Origin: Mycolicibacterium bacteremicum | GTDB taxonomy: Bacteria > Actinomycetota > Actinomycetes > Mycobacteriales > Mycobacteriaceae | DNA length: 64,000 nucleotides | NCBI RefSeq assembly: GCF_002086115.1 | Contig: NZ_MVHJ01000006.1 | Location: 1-64,000 of the forward strand | Direction of reading: 5' to 3' | Shown: in pieces, positions 42,393 through 50,422 of the stretch | Position numbering within the stretch: position 1 is the stretch's first letter | How the letters are laid out: each line of letters starts with the position of its first letter | Position numbers and translations under genes: made by a program | The notes under the pieces: generated by a model | Database searches by the model: none | Seen by the model: only the letters and a program-made list of their open reading frames with translations | Told to the model about the DNA's origin: nothing

Positions 42393-42968
42393 CTACCGGG
42401 ACACCGCGCGCGACACCATCGCCGCCAGGTTGCGACAGTAGTCGTCATCCACCGGCTCGCCGGTATAGAGGATGCGCATGTTGATCGGGGCGAAGACCAG
42501 CTGCAGCGTGGCGTCGTAGTCGACGTCGTCGCCGAGCTCGCCACGGTCATGGGCCCGCTCGAAGATCACCCGCATCCGGTCGGCACGAGCCCGCCACGCT
42601 GCTCGCCGTATCTCAATGTTGGAGATCCCGGGGTCTTCGATCAGATGGGCACTGTGCAGTCTGCGGCTCTCCTGCTCGGACACCAGCGCAACCATCGAGG
42701 CCGCCAGAACGTAGAGGTCTTCGGCGAGCGACCCGGTGTCGGGCGCGTCCGGCGCATCGTCGGGGCGTGTGGTCAGCGCCTCCAGTATCAGTTCGTCAGG
42801 ACTTGGCCACGCTTCGGTGACGGCGGCGAGATCCCACCCGTGCCGGACGACCATGGTCGCCGTGTCGAACCGGTCGATACCCCACCGCGCCAGCTCGTCG
42901 CGCACGGCGGCGAGCACCCGGTCCCGGTCCAGCGGCGCCGTGGCCTGACAACTGTCGCTCGCACTCAC
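42393..42968 (-). CDS. TetR/AcrR-like transcriptional regulator
   Basis: 191 residues from GTG at 42968, with AAAGG upstream. Residues 15-65 form a divergent TetR helix-turn-helix (LAAVRDELARWGIDRFDTATM, VVRHGWDLAAVTEAWPS), and the C-terminus matches the TetR_C_11 type (DVDYDATLQLVFAPINMRIL, DYCRNLAAMVSRAV). The helix-turn-helix is unusual in its turn. It probably represses itself and unknown genes. It is convergent with the GGDEF gene. Confidence 0.8.
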   Translation of the reverse strand: MSASDSCQATAPLDRDRVLAAVRDELARWGIDRFDTATMVVRHGWDLAAVTEAWPSPDELILEALTTRPDDAPDAPDTGSLAEDLYVLAASMVALVSEQESRRLHSAHLIEDPGISNIEIRRAAWRARADRMRVIFERAHDRGELGDDVDYDATLQLVFAPINMRILYTGEPVDDDYCRNLAAMVSRAVSR

Positions 42969-43330
42969 CGTTCACAGGACCTTTCGCCCGAGTGTGTCGC
43001 GCAGCTCCAGCAGCAGTGCGACCCGATTACTCGCTCCACTATGAGTCGATCCCACATTTCGCGCCAGGGACGGCCGTAGCCGGAAGACGAACGAATGGCC
43101 GGTATCTCTGCGCCGCTCGCGCTGTGATGGCCGGGGCGGCGACTTCTTGGTCGGTGCTGACTGTTTAACACCGCGGCTGCGTCCGCTGATGTCGCCTTGC
43201 ATTGGAGTGAAAGCAGCCGTCCACCATGTCCGCCGCGTGCGTCACACTACTCCGCCGCACCGGCCTCGCGGTAGGAACGAATGTGTCCGCCCACCCCCCT
43301 TCTCAGAATCGTCAGATTCGACGAGACCGG
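42969..43330. other. Intergenic region upstream of TetR gene
   Basis: 362 bases between the TetR start and the MEDS-ANTAR stop. It contains GCTGACTGTTTAAC followed three bases later by GCGGCTGC (43156-43180), matching the motif at 18082-18103. A 76-codon open frame on the minus strand (42972-43202) ends three bases before the TetR start but has no homology. No gene is supported. Confidence 0.55.
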
Positions 43331-44503
43331 TCACCGGGGCAAATTCCGCAGTTCATCGCGCACCCCGCGGAGGAACTCGGTCGCGACGTCGCGACCCGGG
43401 CGCGGCCCATGGGACAGGAAGGCTGCCACGACACGTTCGGCGACCTCCCGCAACACCACGTTGTTGTCCTGCGAGAGCTGCCGAAGCAGTGCGAATGCCG
43501 CGTCATCACTCAACTCGAAGGTCAGCATGAGCATGCCTTTGGCTTGCTCGATGGCCGGAGCTCCGGCCATCCGATTGGTCAGCTGCGCAATACGGGCATG
43601 TAGATGCTCGACCGCGATGTCTTCTCCGGTCTCCGGAACCACATCGATGCGAACGTGGTTCAAACCCAGTCGGTCGGCGAGGGCGGCCGCCCCCGCCTGC
43701 GCAGTCCACAGGGTGACGAACACGCCGTCGAAGGCTGCCGCTGCCTCAAGCTCGGTCAGCGCGTGGACCGCTGTGTGGCCGTCACCGCCCGCGGCACGAG
43801 CATCGACCGTGATTTCCGGCCGGCCACTGCGTCGCCACGCGTCCCGCAACACGTCGATCACATCGTGGCGGGCGTGGGATTGAAGATGGCCGCTGACGGT
43901 GAGGTCGGCACCGATGCCGGTGTAGACCCGAATCGGCACGGAGCCGGCATTGACGTAGGGGTGCAGACACATGAGCTTGTCGGCGGCAGCGCCCAGGGCG
44001 CTGACGTCATAGGCGCACAACGCCGACACCGGCAGCCGCGCCATCTGCTGATCGATCAGCAACTCGAACATCGAAAAGGACTCGCGCTGACGCTCGGTGC
44101 GGGCCACCGCGGTGACATCGACCACCGCTCGGAATCCGGTGAAGCCTTGGGCGAGCGCCTGCTCGGTGGCCGCCACCCGGGCCAGCACCGACGCGTCCGG
44201 GTCCACCACGTCGCTACCCCGTTCGAACACGTAGAACTCGTCGACCGGGATGACCTCGACCCAACCGTCGGCGACATCGACGGGCATGTGCCGACGCAAC
44301 CCATCGACTTCCTCGTTCAGGGTGTCTACCGTGCCGGCGCCCACATACACGACGCGTTGCCCGTGACGTAGACCGTCGGTCAGGTACTCATTGGCGCGCT
44401 GCGCGAAGTCCCGGCGGCGGCGGTATCCCCAGCCCAGATGTCCGAACGGCACCAGCCCGGCCGCGGAGTCCAGGACTCCGTGCCTGCGGCCCGGCGGAGT
44501 CAT
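43331..44503 (-). CDS. MEDS-ANTAR regulator
   Basis: 390 residues from the ATG at 44503, with AGGAG six bases upstream. Residues 20-180 form a MEDS domain (GHLGWGYRRRRDFAQRANEY, LRHGQRVVYVGAG), the sensory domain known from the dichloromethane regulator DcmR. Residues 200-300 are STAS-like (RPEITVDARAAGGDGHTAVH, ALTELEAAAAFDGVFVTL). The C-terminal ANTAR (about 300-375) has GAPAIEQAKGMLMLTFELS, AFALLRQLSQDNNVVLREVA. It would respond to a small molecule and bind RNA. The MEDS-STAS-ANTAR order joins elements of the partner switch and antitermination systems in one chain. Confidence 0.85.
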   Translation of the reverse strand: MTPPGRRHGVLDSAAGLVPFGHLGWGYRRRRDFAQRANEYLTDGLRHGQRVVYVGAGTVDTLNEEVDGLRRHMPVDVADGWVEVIPVDEFYVFERGSDVVDPDASVLARVAATEQALAQGFTGFRAVVDVTAVARTERQRESFSMFELLIDQQMARLPVSALCAYDVSALGAAADKLMCLHPYVNAGSVPIRVYTGIGADLTVSGHLQSHARHDVIDVLRDAWRRSGRPEITVDARAAGGDGHTAVHALTELEAAAAFDGVFVTLWTAQAGAAALADRLGLNHVRIDVVPETGEDIAVEHLHARIAQLTNRMAGAPAIEQAKGMLMLTFELSDDAAFALLRQLSQDNNVVLREVAERVVAAFLSHGPRPGRDVATEFLRGVRDELRNLPR

Positions 44504-44714
44504 CGACTGCTCCTGACGGGGAGAGCCGGACCGAGCGGAGATCTGTCGTCTGTTCATCGCGTCAACCAATCTGCGCCCGCCGATGCAACGAGTCAACGAC
44601 CGTTCTTCGATGGGAGCCGGCCCGTCAGCGGCAACAGGTTTGCCTGCAGAACAGAATATTCCCGAAAGTCCAACGCCGGTAGTGCATGCCGCTGCGATTC
44701 GGTTTCGCCATGCC

Positions 44715-46343
44715 CTAGCCCGGCCGGACATGGCGATTGCGCTCCTGGAGCAACAGCCGCGAGACGGCGCGATTGATCTGGCGACGCGGCCAGCCGCGGG
44801 CGCCGTCGGCCGCCAGGGCCGCGCGGGCGGCATTGCGCCCGCAGACACCGTGTACACCGCCGCCCGGTGACGCTCCGGCGCTACCGAGGAACACATTCTG
44901 CAGCGGTGTCTCGGCGCGTCCCAGTCCGGGTGCCGGCCGAAAGATCAGTTGCTGGAACAGTTGCGAGGTGCCGCCGTTGACGGCACCGGTGTACAGATTC
45001 ACATCGCCGCGTTCCAGATCCGACGGGCGCTGCGTCGTTTTGCCGACGATGTGGCCGGTGAAACCTGGGGCGTGCTCCTCCAGGACACGGTCGACGTGTT
45101 CGGCAAGCCGCTCGGCGGAGTCGTCGTCGGCCCGACCGCGCGGTAGATGCGTGTAGGCCCAGGCACTTTCGGTACCCGGCGCCGACCTGCTGGGGTCCGC
45201 GGTGGTCATCTGGCCGAACAGCATGAACGGGCGCTGCGGCACGGTTCTCGTGTTCAGATCGGCCATCCAGCGGATCAACCCGTCGTGGTCGGCGCCGAGG
45301 TGCACCGTGCCGGCCCCACCGAGGTTCGTCGACCGCCACGGGATCGCGGCGTCGAGCGCGTAGTTGATCTTGAGGACCGGGGTGTCCCAGACGAACCGGT
45401 CCAGACCGCGACGCAACGCGGTGGGCAGCGCATCTGACGGCAGTAGATGTTGGTAGAGCTGCGGCGCCGAGGTATCAGCGATCACCGCGCGCCTGCACCG
45501 GATCGTGGCGCCGTCGGCGGTCCGCACGGCGGTCGCACGGTCGCCGCTGACCTCGATCGCGGTGACCGCTCGACCGCACTCGACACGGGCCCCGGCCGAT
45601 TCGGCCCGGCGCACCATTGCCGCGGCAAGCTGACCGGCCCCACCCACCGGAACAGGGAAACCGCCGTCCTGCGCCAGCATGGTGAGCAGGAAGCCCATCA
45701 CGCCGCTCGCGGGCGCATCGATGGGAACATCGGCGTGCATGGCATTACCCAACAGCAGCAAGCGGGCAGCCTCACCGCCGAACAGGTGCTCGGCCATCAC
45801 GCCGGCGGGCAACAGCAGCAGATGTAGCAGGCGCAGGGCCTCGGCAGTACCGAGTCCACGGAGCAGCCCGGCCGGACCGCGCACCGGTGGAAACGGCGCG
45901 AAGAGGGTGTCGAGCAGTGGCGCCTTGATGCGCTGCCACTGCTCGAACAGCTCGCACCAGCGCTGCCCATCACCGCGGTGGCAGCGATCCAATTCGAGTG
46001 CGGTGCGGTCGATGTCGCGGTAGATGACCGCGGCGTCGTCGTCGGTCGCGTTGCGGGCATGGCCGACCACGGCGGGCGCGTGCGTCCACCGCAGCCCATG
46101 GTCTTCGAGGTGCAGTTCCCGCAGGGCCGGCGAGGCCACCGACAGCGGATAGAACGCGCTGTAGAGGTCACTGATGTAACCGGGCATCAACTCCGCGCTC
46201 TTGACCGCACCACCGGGCTCGGCCTGCGCGTCGAGCACCAGCACGTCCCACCCGGCGTCGGCGAGCAGTGCCGCAGCCACCAGCCCGTTGTGGCCGGCGC
46301 CGATCACGACCGCATCGACGCTGCCGGCCGGTCGGGTGCTCAC
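44715..46343 (-). CDS. FAD-dependent phytoene-dehydrogenase-like oxidoreductase
   Basis: 542 residues from a GTG overlapping the SDR stop (GTGA). N-terminal dinucleotide motif VVIGAGHNGLVAAALLADAG (about 12-31), followed by E/D-type ribose binding (VLDAQAEPGG), and the C-terminal FAD motif (NVFLGSAGASPGGGVHGVCG) shared by CrtI and PYROXD2-type enzymes. It should oxidise or isomerise a long hydrophobic substrate. There is no carotenoid operon nearby, so a PYROXD2-like role is more likely. Co-transcribed with the SDR from a SigF-like promoter. Confidence 0.88.
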   Translation of the reverse strand: MSTRPAGSVDAVVIGAGHNGLVAAALLADAGWDVLVLDAQAEPGGAVKSAELMPGYISDLYSAFYPLSVASPALRELHLEDHGLRWTHAPAVVGHARNATDDDAAVIYRDIDRTALELDRCHRGDGQRWCELFEQWQRIKAPLLDTLFAPFPPVRGPAGLLRGLGTAEALRLLHLLLLPAGVMAEHLFGGEAARLLLLGNAMHADVPIDAPASGVMGFLLTMLAQDGGFPVPVGGAGQLAAAMVRRAESAGARVECGRAVTAIEVSGDRATAVRTADGATIRCRRAVIADTSAPQLYQHLLPSDALPTALRRGLDRFVWDTPVLKINYALDAAIPWRSTNLGGAGTVHLGADHDGLIRWMADLNTRTVPQRPFMLFGQMTTADPSRSAPGTESAWAYTHLPRGRADDDSAERLAEHVDRVLEEHAPGFTGHIVGKTTQRPSDLERGDVNLYTGAVNGGTSQLFQQLIFRPAPGLGRAETPLQNVFLGSAGASPGGGVHGVCGRNAARAALAADGARGWPRRQINRAVSRLLLQERNRHVRPG

Positions 46344-47131
46344 CGGTCACCGAACGGTTTGGCGATCACGCGGTTCATTGCGGCCTTCACCGAGTCGGGT
46401 AGTACTCCGAGTACCGCCCCGGTCAGCTTGCTCGTCGCCGAGGACGCCACCACCTTCTGGTCACCGCGCATCATCGCGTCATATCCCTGCTTCGCGGTAT
46501 CGGCCGGATCGTCCTTGAACGGCATCCGGGCCAGCAGCGTGTCCGTCATGCCGGCGCGGCCGAACAGCGCCGTGTCGGTCGGTCCGGGCATCAAAGCCGT
46601 GACGGTGACCCCGGTCCCGCGCATCTCATCACGCATTGCCTCGGCGAAGGACTGGACGAACGACTTCGACGCGTTGTACATCGACTGGTAAGAGCCCGGC
46701 ATCATCGCCACGAGCGACGAGGTGAACAACAGCTTGCCGCTGCCATGGGCGACCATATCGCGCAACATCAGCTTGGCCAGGTGCACGGTTGAGCGCACGT
46801 TGAGATCGATGATTCCCAGGTCGGTCTGCAGGTCACCGTCGACGAACGAGCCGGCGCGGACCATGCCGGCGTTGAGGGCCACCGCCGCCGGCACCCGACC
46901 GTCCTCGACGACGGTGCGGTAGACCCGGTCGACGGATTCGGGCACCCGCAGGTCGACCTGAACCGGCGTCACCGTGGTTCCGGAGCGGGCCAAATGACGT
47001 GCTGTCTCGGCAATCTCAGGCTCGTCGGCGACGATCACCAGGTCGTACCCATCGGCGGCGAACAGACCGGCCAGCTCGGCGCCGATCCCGCTCGACGCAC
47101 CCGTCACCACCGCCAATTGACCCTCAGTCAT
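46340..47131 (-). CDS. SDR family oxidoreductase, SigF-type operon head
   Basis: 263 residues. GASSGIG at 11-17, NAGMVRAG at about 88-95 (one N lost from NNAG), catalytic S-x12-Y-x3-K in SSLVAMMPGSYQSMYNASK, and a C-terminal part (AKQGYDAMMRGDQKVVASS) typical of mycobacterial DltE-like SDRs. It reduces or oxidises an unknown hydrophobic carbonyl or alcohol. The start has GAGGA upstream and a SigF-type promoter ends ten bases before it. The stop overlaps the next gene. Confidence 0.88.
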   Translation of the reverse strand: MTEGQLAVVTGASSGIGAELAGLFAADGYDLVIVADEPEIAETARHLARSGTTVTPVQVDLRVPESVDRVYRTVVEDGRVPAAVALNAGMVRAGSFVDGDLQTDLGIIDLNVRSTVHLAKLMLRDMVAHGSGKLLFTSSLVAMMPGSYQSMYNASKSFVQSFAEAMRDEMRGTGVTVTALMPGPTDTALFGRAGMTDTLLARMPFKDDPADTAKQGYDAMMRGDQKVVASSATSKLTGAVLGVLPDSVKAAMNRVIAKPFGDR

Positions 47132-47140
47132 TCCTCGGAG

Positions 47141-47165
47141 CTACCCGTAGCCGGAGCGGTCAAAC
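47141..47165 (-). promoter_or_regulatory. SigF-type promoter GTTT-N15-GGGTAG for SDR operon
   Basis: On the minus strand, GTTT (47165-47162), 15 bases and GGGTAG (47146-47141). The ATG at 47131 is nine bases further. A divergent promoter of the same kind lies at 47172-47198. Confidence 0.6.
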
Positions 47166-47171
47166 AGGACC

Positions 47172-47198
47172 GGTTTTGCCCGCGGGCCAAGCGGGCAT
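47172..47198 (+). promoter_or_regulatory. SigF-like promoter overlapping HAD gene start
   Basis: GGTTT (47172-47176), 16 bases and GGGCAT (47193-47198), one mismatch from GGGTAT. The -10 overlaps the ATG at 47197. If used, transcription would begin near the in-frame GTG at 47209, giving a leaderless message that starts there instead. Confidence 0.4.
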
Positions 47199-47895
47199 GA
47201 CTGCGGGCGTGCCTGAGGACCCGCGTTCACCCGCCGTACTGTTCGACGTCGACGGCACCCTGGTCGACTCGAACTACCTGCACGTGCACGCATGGCACCG
47301 CGCATTCAAGGAGCTGAGCGTCCCGGTGCAGACCTGGCGGATTCACCGCTGCATCGGGATGGACGGTCAGAAGCTGCTGGAGACGTTGGCGGCCGAGGCC
47401 GACGAGGACACCAGGGCCGAGCTCAAGGATCTGCACACGCGCTACTACGCAGAGACCACGCCGCTGCTGTCGCCGCTGCCGGGCGGGCGGGAGATCCTGG
47501 ACCGCATCGATGCGCTGGGGCTGCAGGTCGTGCTGGCCACCTCGGCCCCCGAGGACGAGCTCGCCACGCTACGCAAGGTGCTCGACCGGGAGGACGTGAT
47601 CTCCACTGTCACCTCCTCGAAGGATGTGGAGACCGCAAAACCCGAACCCGATATCGTCGAGATCGCCTTGGCGCGCGCCGATGTCACCGCCGACCGTGCC
47701 GTCTTCGTCGGTGATGCGGTGTGGGACGCCAAGGCCAGCGTGGCCGCGGGCGTCACCTGCATCGGTGTGCTCAGCGGCGGCGTATCCCGTGGCGAGCTGG
47801 AGGCGGCCGGCGCCGCCGTCGTGTTCGATGACGTGCTGGATCTGGGGACTCACCTCGGGGACAGCCCGATCCAGCACCTGCTCGCATTGCGCTGA
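47197..47895 (+). CDS. HAD family hydrolase (beta-phosphoglucomutase-like subfamily)
   Basis: 232 residues from ATG at 47197; GTG at 47209 is a possible start. HAD motif I is LFDVDGTLVDSNYLH (D-x-D near residue 17), motif II is VVLATSAPE, motif III lysine is in ETAKPEPDIVE, and motif IV is VFVGDAVWDAKA. The alpha-helical cap (residues 25-90) places it in subfamily I with PGP/PGM-type phosphatases. It should dephosphorylate small sugar phosphates or similar compounds. It is divergent to the SDR operon with promoters of SigF type on both sides. Confidence 0.9.
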   Translation: MTAGVPEDPRSPAVLFDVDGTLVDSNYLHVHAWHRAFKELSVPVQTWRIHRCIGMDGQKLLETLAAEADEDTRAELKDLHTRYYAETTPLLSPLPGGREILDRIDALGLQVVLATSAPEDELATLRKVLDREDVISTVTSSKDVETAKPEPDIVEIALARADVTADRAVFVGDAVWDAKASVAAGVTCIGVLSGGVSRGELEAAGAAVVFDDVLDLGTHLGDSPIQHLLALR

Positions 47896-47952
47896 GCCCC
47901 GACTTTCTACCCGCGGCGGTCGTGATGTCCGCGCGAATTCAAACGTCCCGAC

Positions 47953-47972
47953 TACGTGTGACACATCACGTA
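47953..47972. promoter_or_regulatory. Inverted repeat TACGTG-N8-CACGTA
   Basis: Six-base perfect arms and an eight-base spacer, about 80 bases upstream of the small basic gene. Seems an operator; no regulator is recognised. The inner bases also read GTGTGACACATCAC. Confidence 0.4.
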
Positions 47973-48048
47973 CCTGCGAGCGTGCGCTTTCGCCTTCCGC
48001 AAACGTCTAACAGGTAACGGATCGCAGAAAGGAGGGCGTAGCACACTC

Positions 48049-48168
48049 ATGAGCAAGAACCGAGGTATAGCGAGTCGCCTGTTCGAGGGGCTGGGTCGCG
48101 TCACGTGGGGCGTCGTCAAGCACAAGATCCGCGAGCGGCGCGCCAAGAAGCAGCAACGTCGGCGCTGA
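48049..48168 (+). CDS. Small very basic protein, 39 residues
   Basis: MSKNRGIASRLFEGLGRVTWG, then VVKHKIRERRAKKQQRRR. Eleven or more Arg/Lys residues in the last 19 make it a candidate nucleic-acid- or membrane-binding peptide; the first half could form an amphipathic helix. A perfect AAAGGAGG site lies 14 bases before the ATG, a little far. An inverted repeat lies upstream. The gene is followed after 50 bases by the LapA-like gene and may be co-transcribed with it. Not recognised. Confidence 0.6.
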   Translation: MSKNRGIASRLFEGLGRVTWGVVKHKIRERRAKKQQRRR

Positions 48169-48218
48169 GCGCCTGACGCCCCAACATCGACCGAAAACGA
48201 CACAAGAGGAGCACCGTC

Positions 48219-48479
48219 ATGACCATCCCGACCACCGACCACGTCCCCAGCCGTCGCTCCGGCGGCCTCGCCACCAAGATCGGCCTCACCGTGGCGCTCG
48301 TCCTGGTGCTGGCACTTGCAATCTTCGCACTGCAGAACACCGTTCACACCAACGTCAACTTCATCGGATGGAATTTCGAACTGGCCCAGGGTGTCTGGCT
48401 GCTCGGCGCCGCGGGCGTCGGTGCCGTCATCGCGCTGATCGTCAGCGCGGCATTTCGGGTACGGCGCGCGGTCCGCTGA
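48219..48479 (+). CDS. LapA family (DUF1049) small membrane protein
   Basis: 86 residues, ATG preceded by GAGGAG. Two membrane helices at about 20-40 (IGLTVALVLVLALAIFALQN) and 58-80 (GVWLLGAAGVGAVIALIVSAA). The linker N-T-V-H-T-N-V-N-F-I-G is the typical LapA/YciS type FxLQN...V pattern. These proteins assist envelope or lipid assembly in other bacteria; in mycobacteria the function is unknown. A strong hairpin follows the stop. Confidence 0.88.
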   Translation: MTIPTTDHVPSRRSGGLATKIGLTVALVLVLALAIFALQNTVHTNVNFIGWNFELAQGVWLLGAAGVGAVIALIVSAAFRVRRAVR

Positions 48480-48499
48480 CGCATGCGTGAACTCTGGAC

Positions 48500-48525
48500 G
48501 GGAGGCGGTTTTCGGACCGCCTCCC
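48500..48525. terminator. Bidirectional hairpin terminator
   Basis: GGGAGGCGGT, a six-base loop and ACCGCCTCCC form a perfect ten-base stem between the convergent LapA-like and ZIP genes. Confidence 0.8.
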
Positions 48526-48537
48526 TGTGCGGAGTTC

Positions 48538-49290
48538 TCAGGCGGCCCGCTCGATGGCGAACGCCGCCAGGAACCCGAGCGTGGTGATGAGTCCGGTCAG
48601 GATGTGCGTCCGTTCGAATGCCTCGGGCACCATCGTGTCGGCGATCATTGCCAGGATCGCACCGGCGGCGATCGCGGTGATGACCGCGATAACGAATGGC
48701 GACGCGCCGTCGAGGGTCAGATAGCCGACCATCGCCGCGATGCCGCTGAGCACGGCGATCCCGCCCCAGACACCGAACACATACGTGGCGCTGCGTCCGG
48801 CGCCCTTCATGCCGGCCGCGCTCGACAGTCCTTCGGGCAGGTTCGAGATGAACACCGCCGCCAGGACGGGGACGCCGACGCCGGCACCACCGATGAGCGA
48901 GACCCCGAGCACCACCGATTCCGGGATGCCGTCCAGCAGAGCGCCGATGGCGATCGCGGCACCGGAACCCTTGGTGGCCTGTTCGGTCGGCTGACGGCCT
49001 GCTGAGCGTTTCCGGTGCCGGGCACCCCGCCGGGCGAGCACGGCATTGGCTGCCACATAGCAGACGGCACCGGCGAGGAAGCCGGTCGCTGTGGCGGCGA
49101 GGCCGCCGGTGCGCTCGGCCTCGTCCATGAGATCGAATGACAGCGCCGAAATGAGCACGCCCGCACCAAAAGCCATGATGCCGGCGGTGACCCGGGCCGG
49201 CACCGGCACGAACCACGCGATGGCTGCGCCCACCACGAGGGCGGCCCCCGCGACAAGACCCCACCAACCCGCTTCCAGCCATCCTGGCAC
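48538..49290 (-). CDS. ZIP family metal transporter (second)
   Basis: 250 residues from GTG at 49290. Eight membrane helices. Helix 4 holds GALLDGIPESVVLGVSL and helix 5 AVFISNLPEGLSSAA, which contain the metal-binding D-G-I-P-E and N-x-P-E residues; the end TMVPEAFER matches the paralogue at 23128-23859. The loop around residues 90-105 is Arg/Lys-rich (RRGARHRKRSAG). It should import a divalent metal. Its presence beside a LapA-like and an FNT-type channel may reflect stress-induced transport. Confidence 0.88.
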   Translation of the reverse strand: MPGWLEAGWWGLVAGAALVVGAAIAWFVPVPARVTAGIMAFGAGVLISALSFDLMDEAERTGGLAATATGFLAGAVCYVAANAVLARRGARHRKRSAGRQPTEQATKGSGAAIAIGALLDGIPESVVLGVSLIGGAGVGVPVLAAVFISNLPEGLSSAAGMKGAGRSATYVFGVWGGIAVLSGIAAMVGYLTLDGASPFVIAVITAIAAGAILAMIADTMVPEAFERTHILTGLITTLGFLAAFAIERAA

Positions 49291-49449
49291 CGAACACCCC
49301 TTTCACACGCCCTCGCCGGCAGCTAGCTACCCCGGTCCGGCTGTGTCAAACGATCCACGCGGGACTCCCAGGAAAGCCGCAGCGCGTTGCTTCGAAACCC
49401 GCTGGTCGGGTACCCCGCCGGTCTACCTGCACCGATGCGGAGGATATCC

Positions 49450-50280
49450 ATGAGCCCGACGAGTCAGCGCGACCTGGGCAGCTCCGGCAGCCCGATCGAG
49501 GACGAGCTGGAAGATGCCTTCAACAGGATGGTCGACGAGGGCACCCAACGTCTGCACCGCAGTTGGCGCGAGGTGCTGGTTACCGGTTTCTTCGGTGGCA
49601 CGGAGGTCGCGATGGGGGTGCTGGCTTATCTGGCTGTGCTGCAGGCCACCGGCAACCAGTTGTTGGCCGGCGTGGCATTCTCCATCGGGTTCCTGGCGCT
49701 GCTACTCGGCCGCAGCGAGCTCTTCACCGAAGGGTTCCTGATCCCGATCACCACGGTGGCCGCCAAGCGCGCGAGTATCCGGCAGCTGCTCAAACTCTGG
49801 AGCGGGACACTGGCGGCCAACCTGGCCGGCGGCTGGGTGTTGATGTGGCTGATCATGCTGGCGTTCCCCAAGCTGCACGAGAAGGCGGTGGAGTCCGCCG
49901 GCCACTATGTCACCGCGCCGGTGTCGGTGCAGACGGTGGCGTTGTCCCTGCTCGGCGGGATGGCCATCACATTGATGACGCGGATGCAACACGGCACCGA
50001 CTCGATGTTCGGCAAGATCGCCGCGGCCGTGGGCGGCGCATTCCTGCTCGCCGGCCTGCAGATGTTCCACTCGATCCTGGACTCGCTGTTGATCTTCGGC
50101 GCCATCGCCACCGGCACCGCACCATTCGGGTACCTCGACTGGCTCGGCTGGTTCGGCTACGTGATCGTCGGTAACGTCGTCGGCGGCCTGGGCCTGGTGA
50201 CCCTGCTTCGCCTCCTGCGCAGCAAGGACCGGATCAAGGAGGAGCGCGCGGAGGCCGAGACCGGCGGGGCGCAGCGCTAG
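49450..50280 (+). CDS. Formate/nitrite transporter family protein (YfdC-like)
   Basis: 276 residues from the ATG at 49450 with GGAGG eight bases upstream. The cytoplasmic N-terminus (PIEDELEDAFNRMVDEGTQR) precedes six membrane helices (FFGGTEVAMGVLAYLAVL, GRSELFTEGFLIPITTV, ANLAGGWVLMWLIM, LMTRMQHGTDSMFGK). These match the FNT/YfdC branch, pentameric channels for small anions. The transported ion is not known. The loop GTDSMFGK is conserved in this branch. Confidence 0.88.
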   Translation: MSPTSQRDLGSSGSPIEDELEDAFNRMVDEGTQRLHRSWREVLVTGFFGGTEVAMGVLAYLAVLQATGNQLLAGVAFSIGFLALLLGRSELFTEGFLIPITTVAAKRASIRQLLKLWSGTLAANLAGGWVLMWLIMLAFPKLHEKAVESAGHYVTAPVSVQTVALSLLGGMAITLMTRMQHGTDSMFGKIAAAVGGAFLLAGLQMFHSILDSLLIFGAIATGTAPFGYLDWLGWFGYVIVGNVVGGLGLVTLLRLLRSKDRIKEERAEAETGGAQR

Positions 50281-50311
50281 GTTCTCGGGTGTCTCAGCTC
50301 ACAATCTTTAG

Positions 50312-50331
50312 CCAAACTAGGTACTGTTTGG
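50312..50331. promoter_or_regulatory. Inverted repeat CCAAAC-N8-GTTTGG
   Basis: A 20-base perfect inverted repeat in the AT-rich gap 111 bases upstream of cutinase and 32 bases downstream of the FNT-like gene. It is too AT-rich for a terminator here; an operator is more likely. Confidence 0.45.
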
Positions 50332-50422
50332 TTGACTCATCGTCACAAGTTCGTTGAGTTCGCAAATGTTGCCGACCTGACCCGACATCGCCTGGTCGGC
50401 TGCGAAGTGGTTGGGGGTTGTG

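Noticed and set aside
42972..43202. A 76-codon minus-strand frame ending three bases before the TetR start
   Set aside because: It sits at a tempting operon position, but there is no ribosome site or recognised family and the composition resembles shadow frames.
44715..46343. Phytoene dehydrogenase for carotenoid synthesis
   Set aside because: No crtB, crtE or lycopene cyclase gene lies nearby; the broader PYROXD2/CrtI-like label is safer.
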